DNA from: Spirosomataceae bacterium TFI 002
GTDB lineage: Bacteria > Bacteroidota > Bacteroidia > Cytophagales > Spirosomataceae
Direction of reading: 5' to 3'
Assembly (NCBI GenBank): GCA_900230115.1
Contig: LT907983.1
Span: forward strand, 1,674,001 to 1,738,000
Length of the DNA: 64,000 nt
The position numbers and the translations under genes were made by a program. Below the pieces are notes generated by a model, which searched no databases, was not told where the DNA came from, and was given only the letters and a program-made list of their open reading frames with translations. Shown here one piece after another: positions 1 through 8,150 of the stretch. Numbering within the stretch: the first letter of the stretch is position 1; each line of letters starts with the position of its first letter.

Positions 1-1
1 C

Positions 2-100
2 ATCCACTGGGAAGAGAAAAAACTGATTGCAAAATTTGGCAAAGCCTACAAAGACTACATGGAAAAAGTACCGGCTTTGATTCCTAAAAAGCTTAATTAG
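2..100 (+). CDS. C-terminal end of an isoprenylcysteine carboxyl methyltransferase-like membrane protein (partial)
   Basis: The frame is open from the window edge to a TAG at 98-100. The 32 visible residues contain the pattern EE-x-L-x-x-x-FG-x-x-Y-x-x-Y-x-x-x-VP-x-x-IP. That resembles the C-terminal tail of the ICMT/PEMT-like integral membrane methyltransferases, where the EE and the FG..Y..Y..VP segment form part of the conserved SAM-binding end. The start and most of the protein lie outside the window, so this is a family-level guess from the tail only. Its stop overlaps the stop of the convergent BatA-like gene by four bases. Confidence 0.5.
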   Translation: MHWEEKKLIAKFGKAYKDYMEKVPALIPKKLN

Positions 101-2169
101 CCTTTCATGAACCTTACTAACAGCATTTCTGCTAACAAAAACAGAAGTGCTCCAATCAAGAAATAAACCCAGAGAGACTTTCCAATATTTTGATCGGTGA
201 AAGATTTTACAAAGTCGCTTTCCAAGAGACCATCAAAAACTTGTACATTCTCATTTCCCGCAAAAGCTTCTCTTAGTTCTTCTGAAGTATAAAAATCCAT
301 CTGAGATTCTTTTGGATCATGATTCAAAGCCAAAGTGTGCAAAACTTTTCCATCAAACACCAAGTCGTAGTACCCCGCAGCAATCTCAGAATTCTCAGGC
401 AAATCTGAGTTAGAAGGTAAGGTTAAAAACAACTTGTTATCTACAACTCTTTGAATTGGCAAAATCTCATTTCCATCTTTTACGAGTTTATAAGTTGCAT
501 TTTTCTTGAGATCAGAGAGTTCTAAAACGATATTTTCTTCACTTAATTTATATGCCAATGCCGAAGATTTCAGGCTATTTGAAGCTATTTTAATAAAGGT
601 TGGGACAAAAAACGCATGCTCAGCAAAATTACCATGACCCTTGAGCAATGGGCTGGCAAATACATATACACTTCCCCTTCCAGTTTGTGTATGAGTCATG
701 AATCGCTGATCGTTGCTAAAGTAGAGCAGCGGCTCCCCTATTCCCTCCCAAGCAAGTACAGGCTGCATTGCAGGTAATTCCACATTATTTGGAATATTGA
801 TTTGTTCAAAAACATCCGAGAAAAATGGATTCCTCACATCTGGATATTTTACTTTTCGCTGAGAAGTAGGGTCAAGTTTACTTCGGTCAATTTTTGAAAC
901 TCGAATTCCAAAATTGCTCAATAAACTAGCTGTACTTGAAGAATCGCCTTGTGCAGTAGGGATAAGGCTAACGCTCCCGCCACTGGCAACTAATTCTTTT
1001 GCCCCATTCACAAGATTCGTCCTGTAATTTCTTATTCCTTCTAAAATCACCAAATCGAAATCAGCCATTCTAGACACGTCAACATTATTGACATTGTAAG
1101 ACTGAAATGCAAAAAGGCTATCATTTTTGTACAGTTTACCTATGTAATCGAGCTCACTTCGCTCATCGTAAAGGTGAAGCACCTTGATGGCTGGAGAAGC
1201 CTCAATGGTAAAGAAGTAACTATTGTCAAAAGTTAATGGCTGATCATCGAAACTAATTTCAGCTTTGTGCTGCCCCTTATCTTGAACCGAAAAGCTAAAG
1301 GTAGCTTTCGCAGATCCGCCTGCAGGAATGGAAACAGAAGAACCAGAGGATTGAGAACCGTCTATCTGTAGTTTCACTGGAAGATTTACCACATCCTTAT
1401 TACCCGAATTTCTAAATGCAACGTTTAAGTTATTATTCTGCATTTCGCGAATAAAGGGAGTTTGCAACCACACAGAATCCACATACACATTCTGATTTAC
1501 AGCACCAATAACCGGCACCACGTACACTGTATTAGTAGAATCAAATTCTATGTCTTTCAAATTCCCAATCGTGCTTTTTTGAAAATCTGAAATCCAGAAA
1601 AAGTTATTTCCTGCTTCAGAATCTTGCTTTTGGGCTAAATTACTCTGCCTTTTGTATACAGCCGAAAGCGACCTAGGCGTATTTCCAAATTCTAAACTCG
1701 TCAACTTCTCTTTTAGCGAAGTACCACTATTAAGCATGTAATCTTCCCCTCCAAAATCATTAGTAAGAAACTGCAAATTCGGGGAGTTTTTGAGCTGTTC
1801 TAGCAAACCTTCCAGCTTCACTACCGCCAAGTCGATATACCTTTTGTTATCTGTCGTATTTTCCATACTTAGTGAATTGTCTAAGTATATGCTATTTACC
1901 CCATTCACACTTAGCGAGCTTTGGTTTGCAGCAGGGAGAAAAGGCTGAGCAAAAGCAAAAACCAAACAAGCCAATGCCAACATTCTGGCAGCCATAATGA
2001 GCCATTGCTTTAGTTTTCTAAAAGAAGAAGTCTCAGTTTCAACTTTTTGAAGAAAAGCAACATTGGTAAAAAAGATTTTTTTGGTACGCCTGAAATTGAA
2101 CAAATGCACAATAAGCGGAATTGCCAATGCACCTAAAGCCCACAGAATTGACGGAAATAGAAATTTCAT
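97..2169 (-). CDS. BatA-like membrane protein with N-terminal double-transmembrane domain
   Basis: 690 residues. The N terminus begins MKFLFPSILWALGALAIPLIVHLF and has two hydrophobic segments (about 5-25 and 58-80) separated by a basic stretch, the signature of the BatA N-terminal domain (TIGR02226-like) common in Bacteroidota. A DNSLS motif near residue 97 resembles a degenerate von Willebrand A metal site. The middle has an immunoglobulin-like/amidotransferase-like look, and a final transmembrane helix (about 664-686) leaves a short basic tail. The bulk is therefore probably periplasmic. The GT2 gene starts just upstream with a 7-bp gap, so the two are probably cotranscribed. The family is linked to Bat (aerotolerance) loci, but no bat or moxR genes are visible here. 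Function is otherwise unknown. Confidence 0.8.
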   Translation of the reverse strand: MKFLFPSILWALGALAIPLIVHLFNFRRTKKIFFTNVAFLQKVETETSSFRKLKQWLIMAARMLALACLVFAFAQPFLPAANQSSLSVNGVNSIYLDNSLSMENTTDNKRYIDLAVVKLEGLLEQLKNSPNLQFLTNDFGGEDYMLNSGTSLKEKLTSLEFGNTPRSLSAVYKRQSNLAQKQDSEAGNNFFWISDFQKSTIGNLKDIEFDSTNTVYVVPVIGAVNQNVYVDSVWLQTPFIREMQNNNLNVAFRNSGNKDVVNLPVKLQIDGSQSSGSSVSIPAGGSAKATFSFSVQDKGQHKAEISFDDQPLTFDNSYFFTIEASPAIKVLHLYDERSELDYIGKLYKNDSLFAFQSYNVNNVDVSRMADFDLVILEGIRNYRTNLVNGAKELVASGGSVSLIPTAQGDSSSTASLLSNFGIRVSKIDRSKLDPTSQRKVKYPDVRNPFFSDVFEQINIPNNVELPAMQPVLAWEGIGEPLLYFSNDQRFMTHTQTGRGSVYVFASPLLKGHGNFAEHAFFVPTFIKIASNSLKSSALAYKLSEENIVLELSDLKKNATYKLVKDGNEILPIQRVVDNKLFLTLPSNSDLPENSEIAAGYYDLVFDGKVLHTLALNHDPKESQMDFYTSEELREAFAGNENVQVFDGLLESDFVKSFTDQNIGKSLWVYFLIGALLFLLAEMLLVRFMKG

Positions 2170-2176
2170 TTTTTGC

Positions 2177-2923
2177 TTAAGATTTAGGATGCTTTTTCAT
2201 GTAATCGCCGCGAGAGAAATACTTTTCGATGAAACAGTACATTAAGATAAAGAAGTAACGGCTTCCCATCTCCTTTATTTTCAGTTTAGATTCACCATAT
2301 TTCCTATTCGTCCAGCTATTGGGTACAACTGCATATGAGTAGCCTCGAACGATACTTTTGAGAGGTAATTCTATTGTGAGGTTGAAATGCGGAGCCATAA
2401 ATGGCTTTATCCCGTCCATTGTTTCCCTTTTATATAGTTTAAACGCGTTTGTAGTATCGGAATAAGAAATCCCCATTACCATTCTCACGATCAAGTTTGC
2501 AACTCTATTTATTACTTTTTTATGCCTTGGATAGTCAATTACTTTTCCTCCTTCTGCCCAGCGATTACCAAAAACTGCATCTACATCTTGCTCTTGCATG
2601 GTGCGGTAATACTTCACCAAATCCTCAGGATCATCACTCATATCTGCCATGAAAACAGCAACGCAGTCTCCACTATATCTTTCTAAACCATACCTCACAG
2701 CATAGCCAAAGCCATTTGGCCCTTTATTAGTTTCAAATACCAGGGTTGGGATTTCTTTTTGCAATTCGGTCAAAACCGCTGCAGTGTTGTCTTTCGAATT
2801 ATCGTTTGTTACCCATATTTCGTGGTCTATGTTGTGCTTTTTAAGTGAATTGTAAAGGGAGTGTAAGGTTTCTCCTATGGATTCCTCCTCATTGTAAGCA
2901 GGAATAACTACGCTTAATTTCAT
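2177..2923 (-). CDS. Family 2 glycosyltransferase (dolichyl-phosphate mannose synthase-like)
   Basis: 248 residues with a complete GT-A fold signature: LSVVIPAYNEEE at the N terminus, NDNSKDNT at 40-47 for the nucleotide-binding aspartate, and an ADMSDD metal-binding motif at 93-98. There is no C-terminal membrane domain, as in short DPM1-type enzymes that transfer a hexose from an NDP-sugar to a polyprenyl phosphate at the inner face of the membrane. Donor and acceptor cannot be read from sequence. It is the first gene of a two-gene minus-strand unit with the BatA-like gene. The start at 2923 gives a normal family N terminus. Confidence 0.85.
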   Translation of the reverse strand: MKLSVVIPAYNEEESIGETLHSLYNSLKKHNIDHEIWVTNDNSKDNTAAVLTELQKEIPTLVFETNKGPNGFGYAVRYGLERYSGDCVAVFMADMSDDPEDLVKYYRTMQEQDVDAVFGNRWAEGGKVIDYPRHKKVINRVANLIVRMVMGISYSDTTNAFKLYKRETMDGIKPFMAPHFNLTIELPLKSIVRGYSYAVVPNSWTNRKYGESKLKIKEMGSRYFFILMYCFIEKYFSRGDYMKKHPKS

Positions 2924-3029
2924 AACTCAAAGTTGCGGATAATTGGCGATGTTGACAAATGGATATTGGAGATTAGAAGGTGATTTTCTTTATACATTGA
3001 ATTATATTTGACAAAAGCTCTTTTTCGCT

Positions 3030-3923
3030 ATGTTAAAATACCTATTTACCCTTCTTTCACTTGGCGTTTTTGCCCAAAACAATTATCAATTACACGTTCT
3101 CGGCACCGTACAAGACGCAGGCTCACCACATATATCTTGTACCAAAAGCTGTTGTAGTGATTTAAGTTTAGAAGCTAAAAGCCAAAGAAAAGTGAGTTGC
3201 CTAGCCATTGAAAATAAGCAAACAGGTGAATACTATATTTTTGACGCAACTCCAGATTTCCCAGCCCAAATCAGAATGGTAAATCCCCATAAATTACCAA
3301 GCGGAATATTTCTTACTCATGCACACATAGGGCACTATACTGGGCTAATGTACCTTGGTAGAGAAGGCTTAGGTGCCGATAAGATACCCGTTTACACCAT
3401 GCCAAAAATGAAACATTTCTTGAACACAAATGGCCCTTGGAGTCAATTGGTGGCACTTCAAAACATTGAATTGAAGGAAATGGCAAACAAAAAGTCATTT
3501 AAACTGGAGAAAGACTTAATCGTTACTCCTTTTCTAGTTCCACATCGCGATGAATACTCCGAAACAGTTGGTTACCAAATAAGTGTGAAGGGCGAAAAGA
3601 TTCTATTCATCCCAGATATTAACAAATGGTCAGTTTGGGAGGAGAGTATAGCAGAAAAAATACATGACTCAGATTTGGCATTTGTAGATGCCACATTTTT
3701 TGATCAAAATGAAGTAAAAAGAGACATTAGCGAAATCCCACACCCATTTGTGGTTGAAAGCATGAAACTCTTTGAAAAACTTTCCAAAAAAGATAAAGCG
3801 AAGGTTCACTTTATACATCTCAATCATACCAACCCACTGCTTGATAAAGAAAGTGATGCATACAAAAGTGTGCTTAAGAACGGTTATAAAGTTGCTGAGT
3901 TTGGACAGGAAATCAACTTCTAG
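3030..3923 (+). CDS. Secreted metallo-beta-lactamase-fold hydrolase, PqqB-like
   Basis: 297 residues beginning with a short signal peptide (MLKYLFTLLSLGVFAQ). The order of motifs follows PqqB-type MBL proteins: an early LGTVQDAG segment, a cysteine cluster (C37, C41, C42) that may bind a structural metal, the metal motif THAHIGHYTG at 96-105, a later PHRDE histidine, and FIPDI/VDATFFD segments. The usual HxHxDH motif reads H97-A-H99-I-G101-H102, so the aspartate ligand is replaced by glycine. No other pqq genes are near, so a role in PQQ synthesis is not supported. It is better described as an MBL-fold hydrolase of unknown substrate acting outside the cytoplasm. Confidence 0.75.
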   Translation: MLKYLFTLLSLGVFAQNNYQLHVLGTVQDAGSPHISCTKSCCSDLSLEAKSQRKVSCLAIENKQTGEYYIFDATPDFPAQIRMVNPHKLPSGIFLTHAHIGHYTGLMYLGREGLGADKIPVYTMPKMKHFLNTNGPWSQLVALQNIELKEMANKKSFKLEKDLIVTPFLVPHRDEYSETVGYQISVKGEKILFIPDINKWSVWEESIAEKIHDSDLAFVDATFFDQNEVKRDISEIPHPFVVESMKLFEKLSKKDKAKVHFIHLNHTNPLLDKESDAYKSVLKNGYKVAEFGQEINF

Positions 3924-3952
3924 TTAATCAAAGTCCCTTTATTGGCTGGATT

Positions 3953-5224
3953 CTAATTTCTAATCGATTTCAATTCTGACAATAAAGAATTTCTAGCTAT
4001 CTCGCTTGCATTAGCTAGGGGCTTTAGCATCAAGTTTACCTTCTCATAAGGATCAACACTCAGGTCATACAACTCCTCAGAATTAGCATAGACAATTAAT
4101 TTGAATTGCGAGTTGCGAATTGTATAGCCGTTTGGTTGCTCAGAATAAACATAATCTCTATGGCCTCCATTTATTGTTAATAGCTTTTTGAAGCTTTTAC
4201 TATCATGAATATTCTCTACTGAAGAACCAGCAATCGTTGCTATTGTACTAAATAGATCTGTCGCTGCAATTAAGTTTTCATCTTTACCTCTTCGCTCCAC
4301 TCCATATCCAGAGATTATTAATGGCATATTAATTCCTCCTTGGTAAATCGTTCCTTTCACTGTTGATGCCGTATAAGGGAATTGAGCAACCTGATTAGGT
4401 GTACCATTGTCGCCCAAAAATACGACCGTGGTGTTTTTCAATTGTTCAGCAGGAATTTTCGCTAGAAGTCGACCTATGTCGTAGTCCATAGACTCTATCG
4501 CGGCTATATAAGTTTCTAAATTATTTCTCCCAAAAGGAATTTCTTGAGAAAAAGTGCCCGATGGTGGAATATGAAAAGGTGTATGAGGTGCGGTATAGGA
4601 CAGACATAGAAACCATGGTTTTTCCTGCTCTCCTACCCAATTGATTGCAAGATCCGTAAGTTTTGTAGATACATATTCAGTAGAAATAGACTCACTACCG
4701 TTCTCGGCTAATAGCCAGTTGTAGTAGTCACCTACAGTGCCTTTCATAATTCCCGAAAAATAATCCATTCCTAGGTCTTCAGGACTTGTAACATTCTGAT
4801 TACCTGACAAGTGCCACTTACCAATTAATGCTGTTGCGTACGCATTGTCAGTTTCTTGGTTGATGTATTTGTGTATAATTGTTTCCGTATTAGACAAAAT
4901 ATCACCTGCATCTTTTACACCTGTGCGGTAGCCATATTTTCCAGTTAAAATCGCTGCCCTAGTTGGACTACAAGTTGGATTTGTCCAAAAGTTGGTAAAT
5001 GTAAGCCCATCGGCCATTAGCTTGTCTAAGTTGGGTGTTTGAGGTTTCAAAACTCCTTCTGAAAAACCATTCATGGCATCCTTACCCATATCATCTCCTA
5101 TGATTAGCAAGACATTTGGGCGATCACTTAAGTTTGGAGAAAGGTTGTCCTCTTCAATTGTAGATTTACAGGCCACAAAAATGATAAATCCAAAAATGAG
5201 GACAAAAATTGATTTAAACTGCAT
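3953..5224 (-). CDS. Lipoprotein sulfatase (type I, formylglycine-dependent)
   Basis: 423 residues. The N terminus is a lipoprotein signal ending at C19 (FVAC), so the enzyme is probably membrane anchored. D44-D45 in IIGDDMG are the expected metal ligands. C85 in TCSPTR matches the C-x-P-x-R sulfatase signature, in which the cysteine is converted to formylglycine by a dedicated maturase. LTGKYGYRTG follows as usual, and later GKWHL, SYTAPHTPFH and FLGDNGTP are standard arylsulfatase/N-sulphoglucosamine sulfohydrolase-family motifs. The substrate is probably a sulfated glycan, but which one cannot be said, and no SusC/SusD pair is nearby. It is a single gene with 97 bp to the end of the next minus-strand gene. 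Confidence 0.88.
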   Translation of the reverse strand: MQFKSIFVLIFGFIIFVACKSTIEEDNLSPNLSDRPNVLLIIGDDMGKDAMNGFSEGVLKPQTPNLDKLMADGLTFTNFWTNPTCSPTRAAILTGKYGYRTGVKDAGDILSNTETIIHKYINQETDNAYATALIGKWHLSGNQNVTSPEDLGMDYFSGIMKGTVGDYYNWLLAENGSESISTEYVSTKLTDLAINWVGEQEKPWFLCLSYTAPHTPFHIPPSGTFSQEIPFGRNNLETYIAAIESMDYDIGRLLAKIPAEQLKNTTVVFLGDNGTPNQVAQFPYTASTVKGTIYQGGINMPLIISGYGVERRGKDENLIAATDLFSTIATIAGSSVENIHDSKSFKKLLTINGGHRDYVYSEQPNGYTIRNSQFKLIVYANSEELYDLSVDPYEKVNLMLKPLANASEIARNSLLSELKSIRN

Positions 5225-5265
5225 GGAAAGTTAGACCCAAGAAAGTTGAGAAGGTTTATTGACAT

Positions 5266-5293
5266 AAAAAAAGACCAGCTTCCCAGCCAGTCT
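5266..5293 (-). terminator. Rho-independent terminator after the epimerase gene
   Basis: Read on the minus strand, a nine-pair stem (5293-5285 with 5280-5272, two pairs being G-U) closes a GGGA loop and is followed by seven T residues (A5266-A5272 on the plus strand). It lies just past the epimerase stop, separating it from the sulfatase gene downstream. Confidence 0.6.
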
Positions 5294-5321
5294 CTTTTAT
5301 AAATATCTTTTTCCTAAAACC

Positions 5322-6383
5322 TTAAACTCTTTTCGAAATATTATCGTGCATCTGCACCAAAGTAGTTTTTAGGTCATATTTCCAATCCCAAGTAGGGTAA
5401 TGTGCCTTGAACCTACTTAAATCAGAAATGTACCAGATATGATCACCACTTCTGTTATCATCCGATAAGCTGTAATTCATCTTATTTCCAGTAATCTCCT
5501 CGCAGAGAGCAATTCCTTCTTGCATTGAGCAATTAGAAAAACGACCACCACCAGCATTGTAAACCTCCGCAGGACGTGGATTTTCATAAAAATGCCAAAA
5601 CATGTTTACCAAGTCCCAAGAGTGAATATTGTCACGCACTTGTTTTCCTTTGTATCCAAAAATCGTGTAGTGGTTACCTGTAATTGCACATTTCATCAAA
5701 TAAGCAAGGAATCCATGTAATTGAGCTCCTGAGTGATTTGGCCCAGTAAGGCAACCTCCACGGAAAACTCCAGTTTTCATTCCAAAATAGCGACCGTACT
5801 CTTGTACAAGTACATCTGCCGCAACTTTAGATGCTCCAAAAAGAGAATGTTTTGTATGATCGATGCTCATTTGCTCATCAATCCCATTTTCATAATACGC
5901 ATGATCTTCAGCAATTTCCCAGCGTGTTTCATGCTCCACTAATGGCAAGAAGTTAGGATTATCTCCGTATACCTTGTTGGTAGAAGTAAAGATAAACACG
6001 GCATCAGGACAATGTAACCTTGTCATTTCAAGCATTACAAGTGTACCGTTCGCATTGACAGTAAAGTCCATAAACGGCTCACGAGCTGCCCAGTCATGAC
6101 TAGGTTGGGCTGCAGTATGAACGATCAACTTTATATCCTTTCCATATTCATTGAAAATATTTCCAATTTCTTCTTCAGAACGAATATCAGCCTTGTAGTG
6201 CTTGTAGTTACTATATTGTGACTCGATTCTATTTTTATTCCACTCCGTGGAAGCCTCTGCACCAAAAAAGTATTGACGTAAATTATTGTCAATCCCTATG
6301 ACCAAATCAAATTTTTCTGACAAAAAGGCAACAGATTCACTACCAATCAAACCTGCCGAACCAGTTACAATAGCAACATTCAT
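5322..6383 (-). CDS. NAD-dependent sugar epimerase, CDP-paratose 2-epimerase-like
   Basis: 353 residues from the ATG at 6383. This start places the Rossmann motif GSAGLIG at residues 8-14, as in the family. An upstream in-frame start at 6488 would overlap the preceding lipoprotein gene and add an unrelated hydrophobic leader. The protein is a short-chain dehydrogenase/reductase of the extended class. The segments [36 protein letters not shown] and [10 protein letters not shown] are what I know from CDP-paratose/CDP-tyvelose 2-epimerase-type proteins, which act on CDP-3,6-dideoxyhexoses for surface polysaccharide. The YxxxK position reads F182-GAS-K186, lacking the usual tyrosine. The real substrate may differ because no ddhABC genes are present here. 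Confidence 0.78.
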   Translation of the reverse strand: MNVAIVTGSAGLIGSESVAFLSEKFDLVIGIDNNLRQYFFGAEASTEWNKNRIESQYSNYKHYKADIRSEEEIGNIFNEYGKDIKLIVHTAAQPSHDWAAREPFMDFTVNANGTLVMLEMTRLHCPDAVFIFTSTNKVYGDNPNFLPLVEHETRWEIAEDHAYYENGIDEQMSIDHTKHSLFGASKVAADVLVQEYGRYFGMKTGVFRGGCLTGPNHSGAQLHGFLAYLMKCAITGNHYTIFGYKGKQVRDNIHSWDLVNMFWHFYENPRPAEVYNAGGGRFSNCSMQEGIALCEEITGNKMNYSLSDDNRSGDHIWYISDLSRFKAHYPTWDWKYDLKTTLVQMHDNISKRV

Positions 6384-6459
6384 ATTTTTTAAATTTATAA
6401 AAACAAAAACGAATGGCATCAACCATTCGTTCGATATTTTAATTAATAAAAACTCAAAA

Positions 6460-6687
6460 TCAATTGAACCACTTTTCACGGATTTCAACCGCTTTGGCCC
6501 CTAATTCAGGTTTTGAAGTATATTTAACCTTTAACTGGCGAGCTGAAGAATCAGGATGAACTCCATATACTCGCTCATTTCCAGCATTCACATCATCTTG
6601 GTCAATTCTATTGTTTTTTTGGTACGTACATGAACTTACAGCACAACCAGCAAGCAAAAGACTTAGTAAACTTAGTTTCTTCAACAT
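6460..6687 (-). CDS. Small lipoprotein of unknown function
   Basis: 75 residues. The N terminus has a basic start, a leucine-rich core and two candidate lipobox cysteines (LLLAGC at 15, then VSSC at 20), followed by a charged, presumably periplasmic tail ending EIREKWFN. I do not recognise a family. It has a consensus-like promoter just upstream (6710-6740) and is followed after 76 bp by the epimerase gene on the same strand. The two are probably cotranscribed and end at the terminator at 5266-5293. Confidence 0.7.
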   Translation of the reverse strand: MLKKLSLLSLLLAGCAVSSCTYQKNNRIDQDDVNAGNERVYGVHPDSSARQLKVKYTSKPELGAKAVEIREKWFN

Positions 6688-6709
6688 TATCGCTCTTTTA
6701 AAATTTGCA

Positions 6710-6740
6710 CAAAAATAAGTTCAGCATCCTTAAAAGCCAA
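6710..6740 (-). promoter_or_regulatory. Bacteroidota-type promoter for the small lipoprotein/epimerase unit
   Basis: On the minus strand, TTG (6740-6738), a 20-bp spacer and TATTTTTG (6717-6710) match the Bacteroidota -33/-7 consensus (TTTG and TAnnTTTG). It ends 22 bp before the lipoprotein start codon. Confidence 0.6.
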
Positions 6741-6746
6741 AATATA

Positions 6747-6777
6747 TTGGACTAAAACTTTAAAACATTCACTTTTG
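6747..6777 (+). promoter_or_regulatory. Bacteroidota-type promoter for lhgO
   Basis: TTG at 6747-6749, a 20-bp spacer and CACTTTTG at 6770-6777 fit the -33/-7 consensus with one mismatch. The lhgO ATG follows 34 bp downstream. Its -33 box is only 6 bp from that of the divergent lipoprotein promoter. Confidence 0.55.
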
Positions 6778-6811
6778 CAGTCTCTTTTCATTAAATACTT
6801 ATAAAATATCA

Positions 6812-8011
6812 ATGAAGTACGACGTAATTGTGGTTGGTGGAGGTATAGTTGGGCTTGCAACAGCTCTTCAAATTCTAAAATCGAGACCTCAAACAAGACT
6901 TTTGGTTTTAGAAAAAGAAAATGGGCCTGCTCAGCATCAAACTGGTCATAACAGTGGAGTAATTCACTCTGGATTATATTATAAACCAGGTAGTCTCAAA
7001 GCCAGAAATTGCATTGACGGATACAATCAATTATTGGATTTTTGTAACGAAGAGAATATCCCTTACGACTTATGTGGTAAAATTGTGGTAGCCACTTCAA
7101 ACGAAGAAATCCCAATGTTGGAAACGCTCTATCAAAGAGGTGTGGAAAATGGATTGACAAACCTACGGTACCTCAATGAAGGCCAAATGAAAGAGATAGA
7201 ACCTCACGTGGCTGGAGTAAAAGCTATTAAAGTTCCTCAAACCGGAATCATCAATTATAAATTGGTTTCAGAAAAATACGCTGAAAAAGTTCAACTATTG
7301 GGTGGGGTAATCAATTACGGAGAGCAAGTAAGCTCGATTTCGGTTTTTGATAAAAAATCAACTGTAGTGACCGACAAAGGAAGTCATGAAACAAATTTAG
7401 TTGTAAACTGTGCTGGGCTATACTCCGATAAAGTCGCTCAAATGAGTCAGCAAGAAAAAATCAACCTCAAAATCATTCCGTTTCGTGGAGAATATTACGA
7501 GCTAAAGCCTGAAAAACAATATTTAGTTAAGCATCTAATCTATCCAGTTCCTGATCCCAATTTCCCATTCTTAGGCGTTCATTTTACACGCATGATTCAA
7601 GGTGGTGCAGAAGCTGGACCGAATGCTGTACTTGCCTTTAGAAGAGAAGGTTACAAAAAGACCGATTTCAATTTCGGTGAACTAAAAGAAACTTTGCTTT
7701 GGCCTGGATTCCAAAAAGTAGCTGCCAAATACTGGAAAACTGGAATGGGCGAATATTACCGCTCTTTCTCCAAAGCGGCCTTTACCAAAGCTCTTCAAAA
7801 ACTTATCCCTGAGATTCAAGCTGATGATCTTATTCCTGGCGAAGCTGGAGTGCGTGCACAGGCATGTGATTACAGCGGAGGCTTATTGGATGATTTCGCA
7901 ATCATTGAAAATGACCAAGCAATCAATGTCTGTAACGCCCCCTCTCCTGCTGCTACCTCGTCTTTGGCGATTGGTAAAACAGTAAGTGAGTTGGTTTTGA
8001 AGCGGATTTAG
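6812..8011 (+). CDS. lhgO: L-2-hydroxyglutarate oxidase (FAD-dependent)
   Basis: 399 residues, the usual length of LhgO/YgaF. GGGIVG at 9-14 is the FAD-binding Rossmann motif, and TGHNSGVIHSGLYY near residue 50 is the characteristic flavin-contacting segment of the L-2-hydroxyglutarate oxidase/dehydrogenase family. VNCAGLYSD, an FRGEYYEL segment and GEAGVRAQ near the C terminus complete the family pattern. The enzyme oxidises L-2-hydroxyglutarate to 2-oxoglutarate, passing electrons to quinone or oxygen. It probably acts as metabolite repair for side products of malate or lactate dehydrogenase. It has its own promoter and is followed by a possible terminator before nuoL. Confidence 0.9.
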   Translation: MKYDVIVVGGGIVGLATALQILKSRPQTRLLVLEKENGPAQHQTGHNSGVIHSGLYYKPGSLKARNCIDGYNQLLDFCNEENIPYDLCGKIVVATSNEEIPMLETLYQRGVENGLTNLRYLNEGQMKEIEPHVAGVKAIKVPQTGIINYKLVSEKYAEKVQLLGGVINYGEQVSSISVFDKKSTVVTDKGSHETNLVVNCAGLYSDKVAQMSQQEKINLKIIPFRGEYYELKPEKQYLVKHLIYPVPDPNFPFLGVHFTRMIQGGAEAGPNAVLAFRREGYKKTDFNFGELKETLLWPGFQKVAAKYWKTGMGEYYRSFSKAAFTKALQKLIPEIQADDLIPGEAGVRAQACDYSGGLLDDFAIIENDQAINVCNAPSPAATSSLAIGKTVSELVLKRI

Positions 8012-8101
8012 ACTAATCCATCTTTTGGTCAAAAAACGCCCGAAATCTATTCCTAATATTTCGCAATTCATTGTTATGTTTGCATTAAAAGGAATCAGTA
8101 G

Positions 8102-8131
8102 TCTACCCAATAGGTAGATTTATGTTTTTTC
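8102..8131 (+). terminator. Possible terminator between lhgO and nuoL
   Basis: A six-pair stem (TCTACC 8102-8107 with GGTAGA 8113-8118) is followed by TTTATGTTTTTT. The stem is short and the T tract interrupted, so this is tentative. Confidence 0.35.
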
Positions 8132-8150
8132 AGATACCTTTACGTTCCAA

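Noticed and set aside
5322-6488. Longer epimerase start at 6488
   Set aside because: It would overlap the upstream lipoprotein gene by 29 bases and add 35 residues with no family similarity. The ATG at 6383 puts the Rossmann motif at the normal position.
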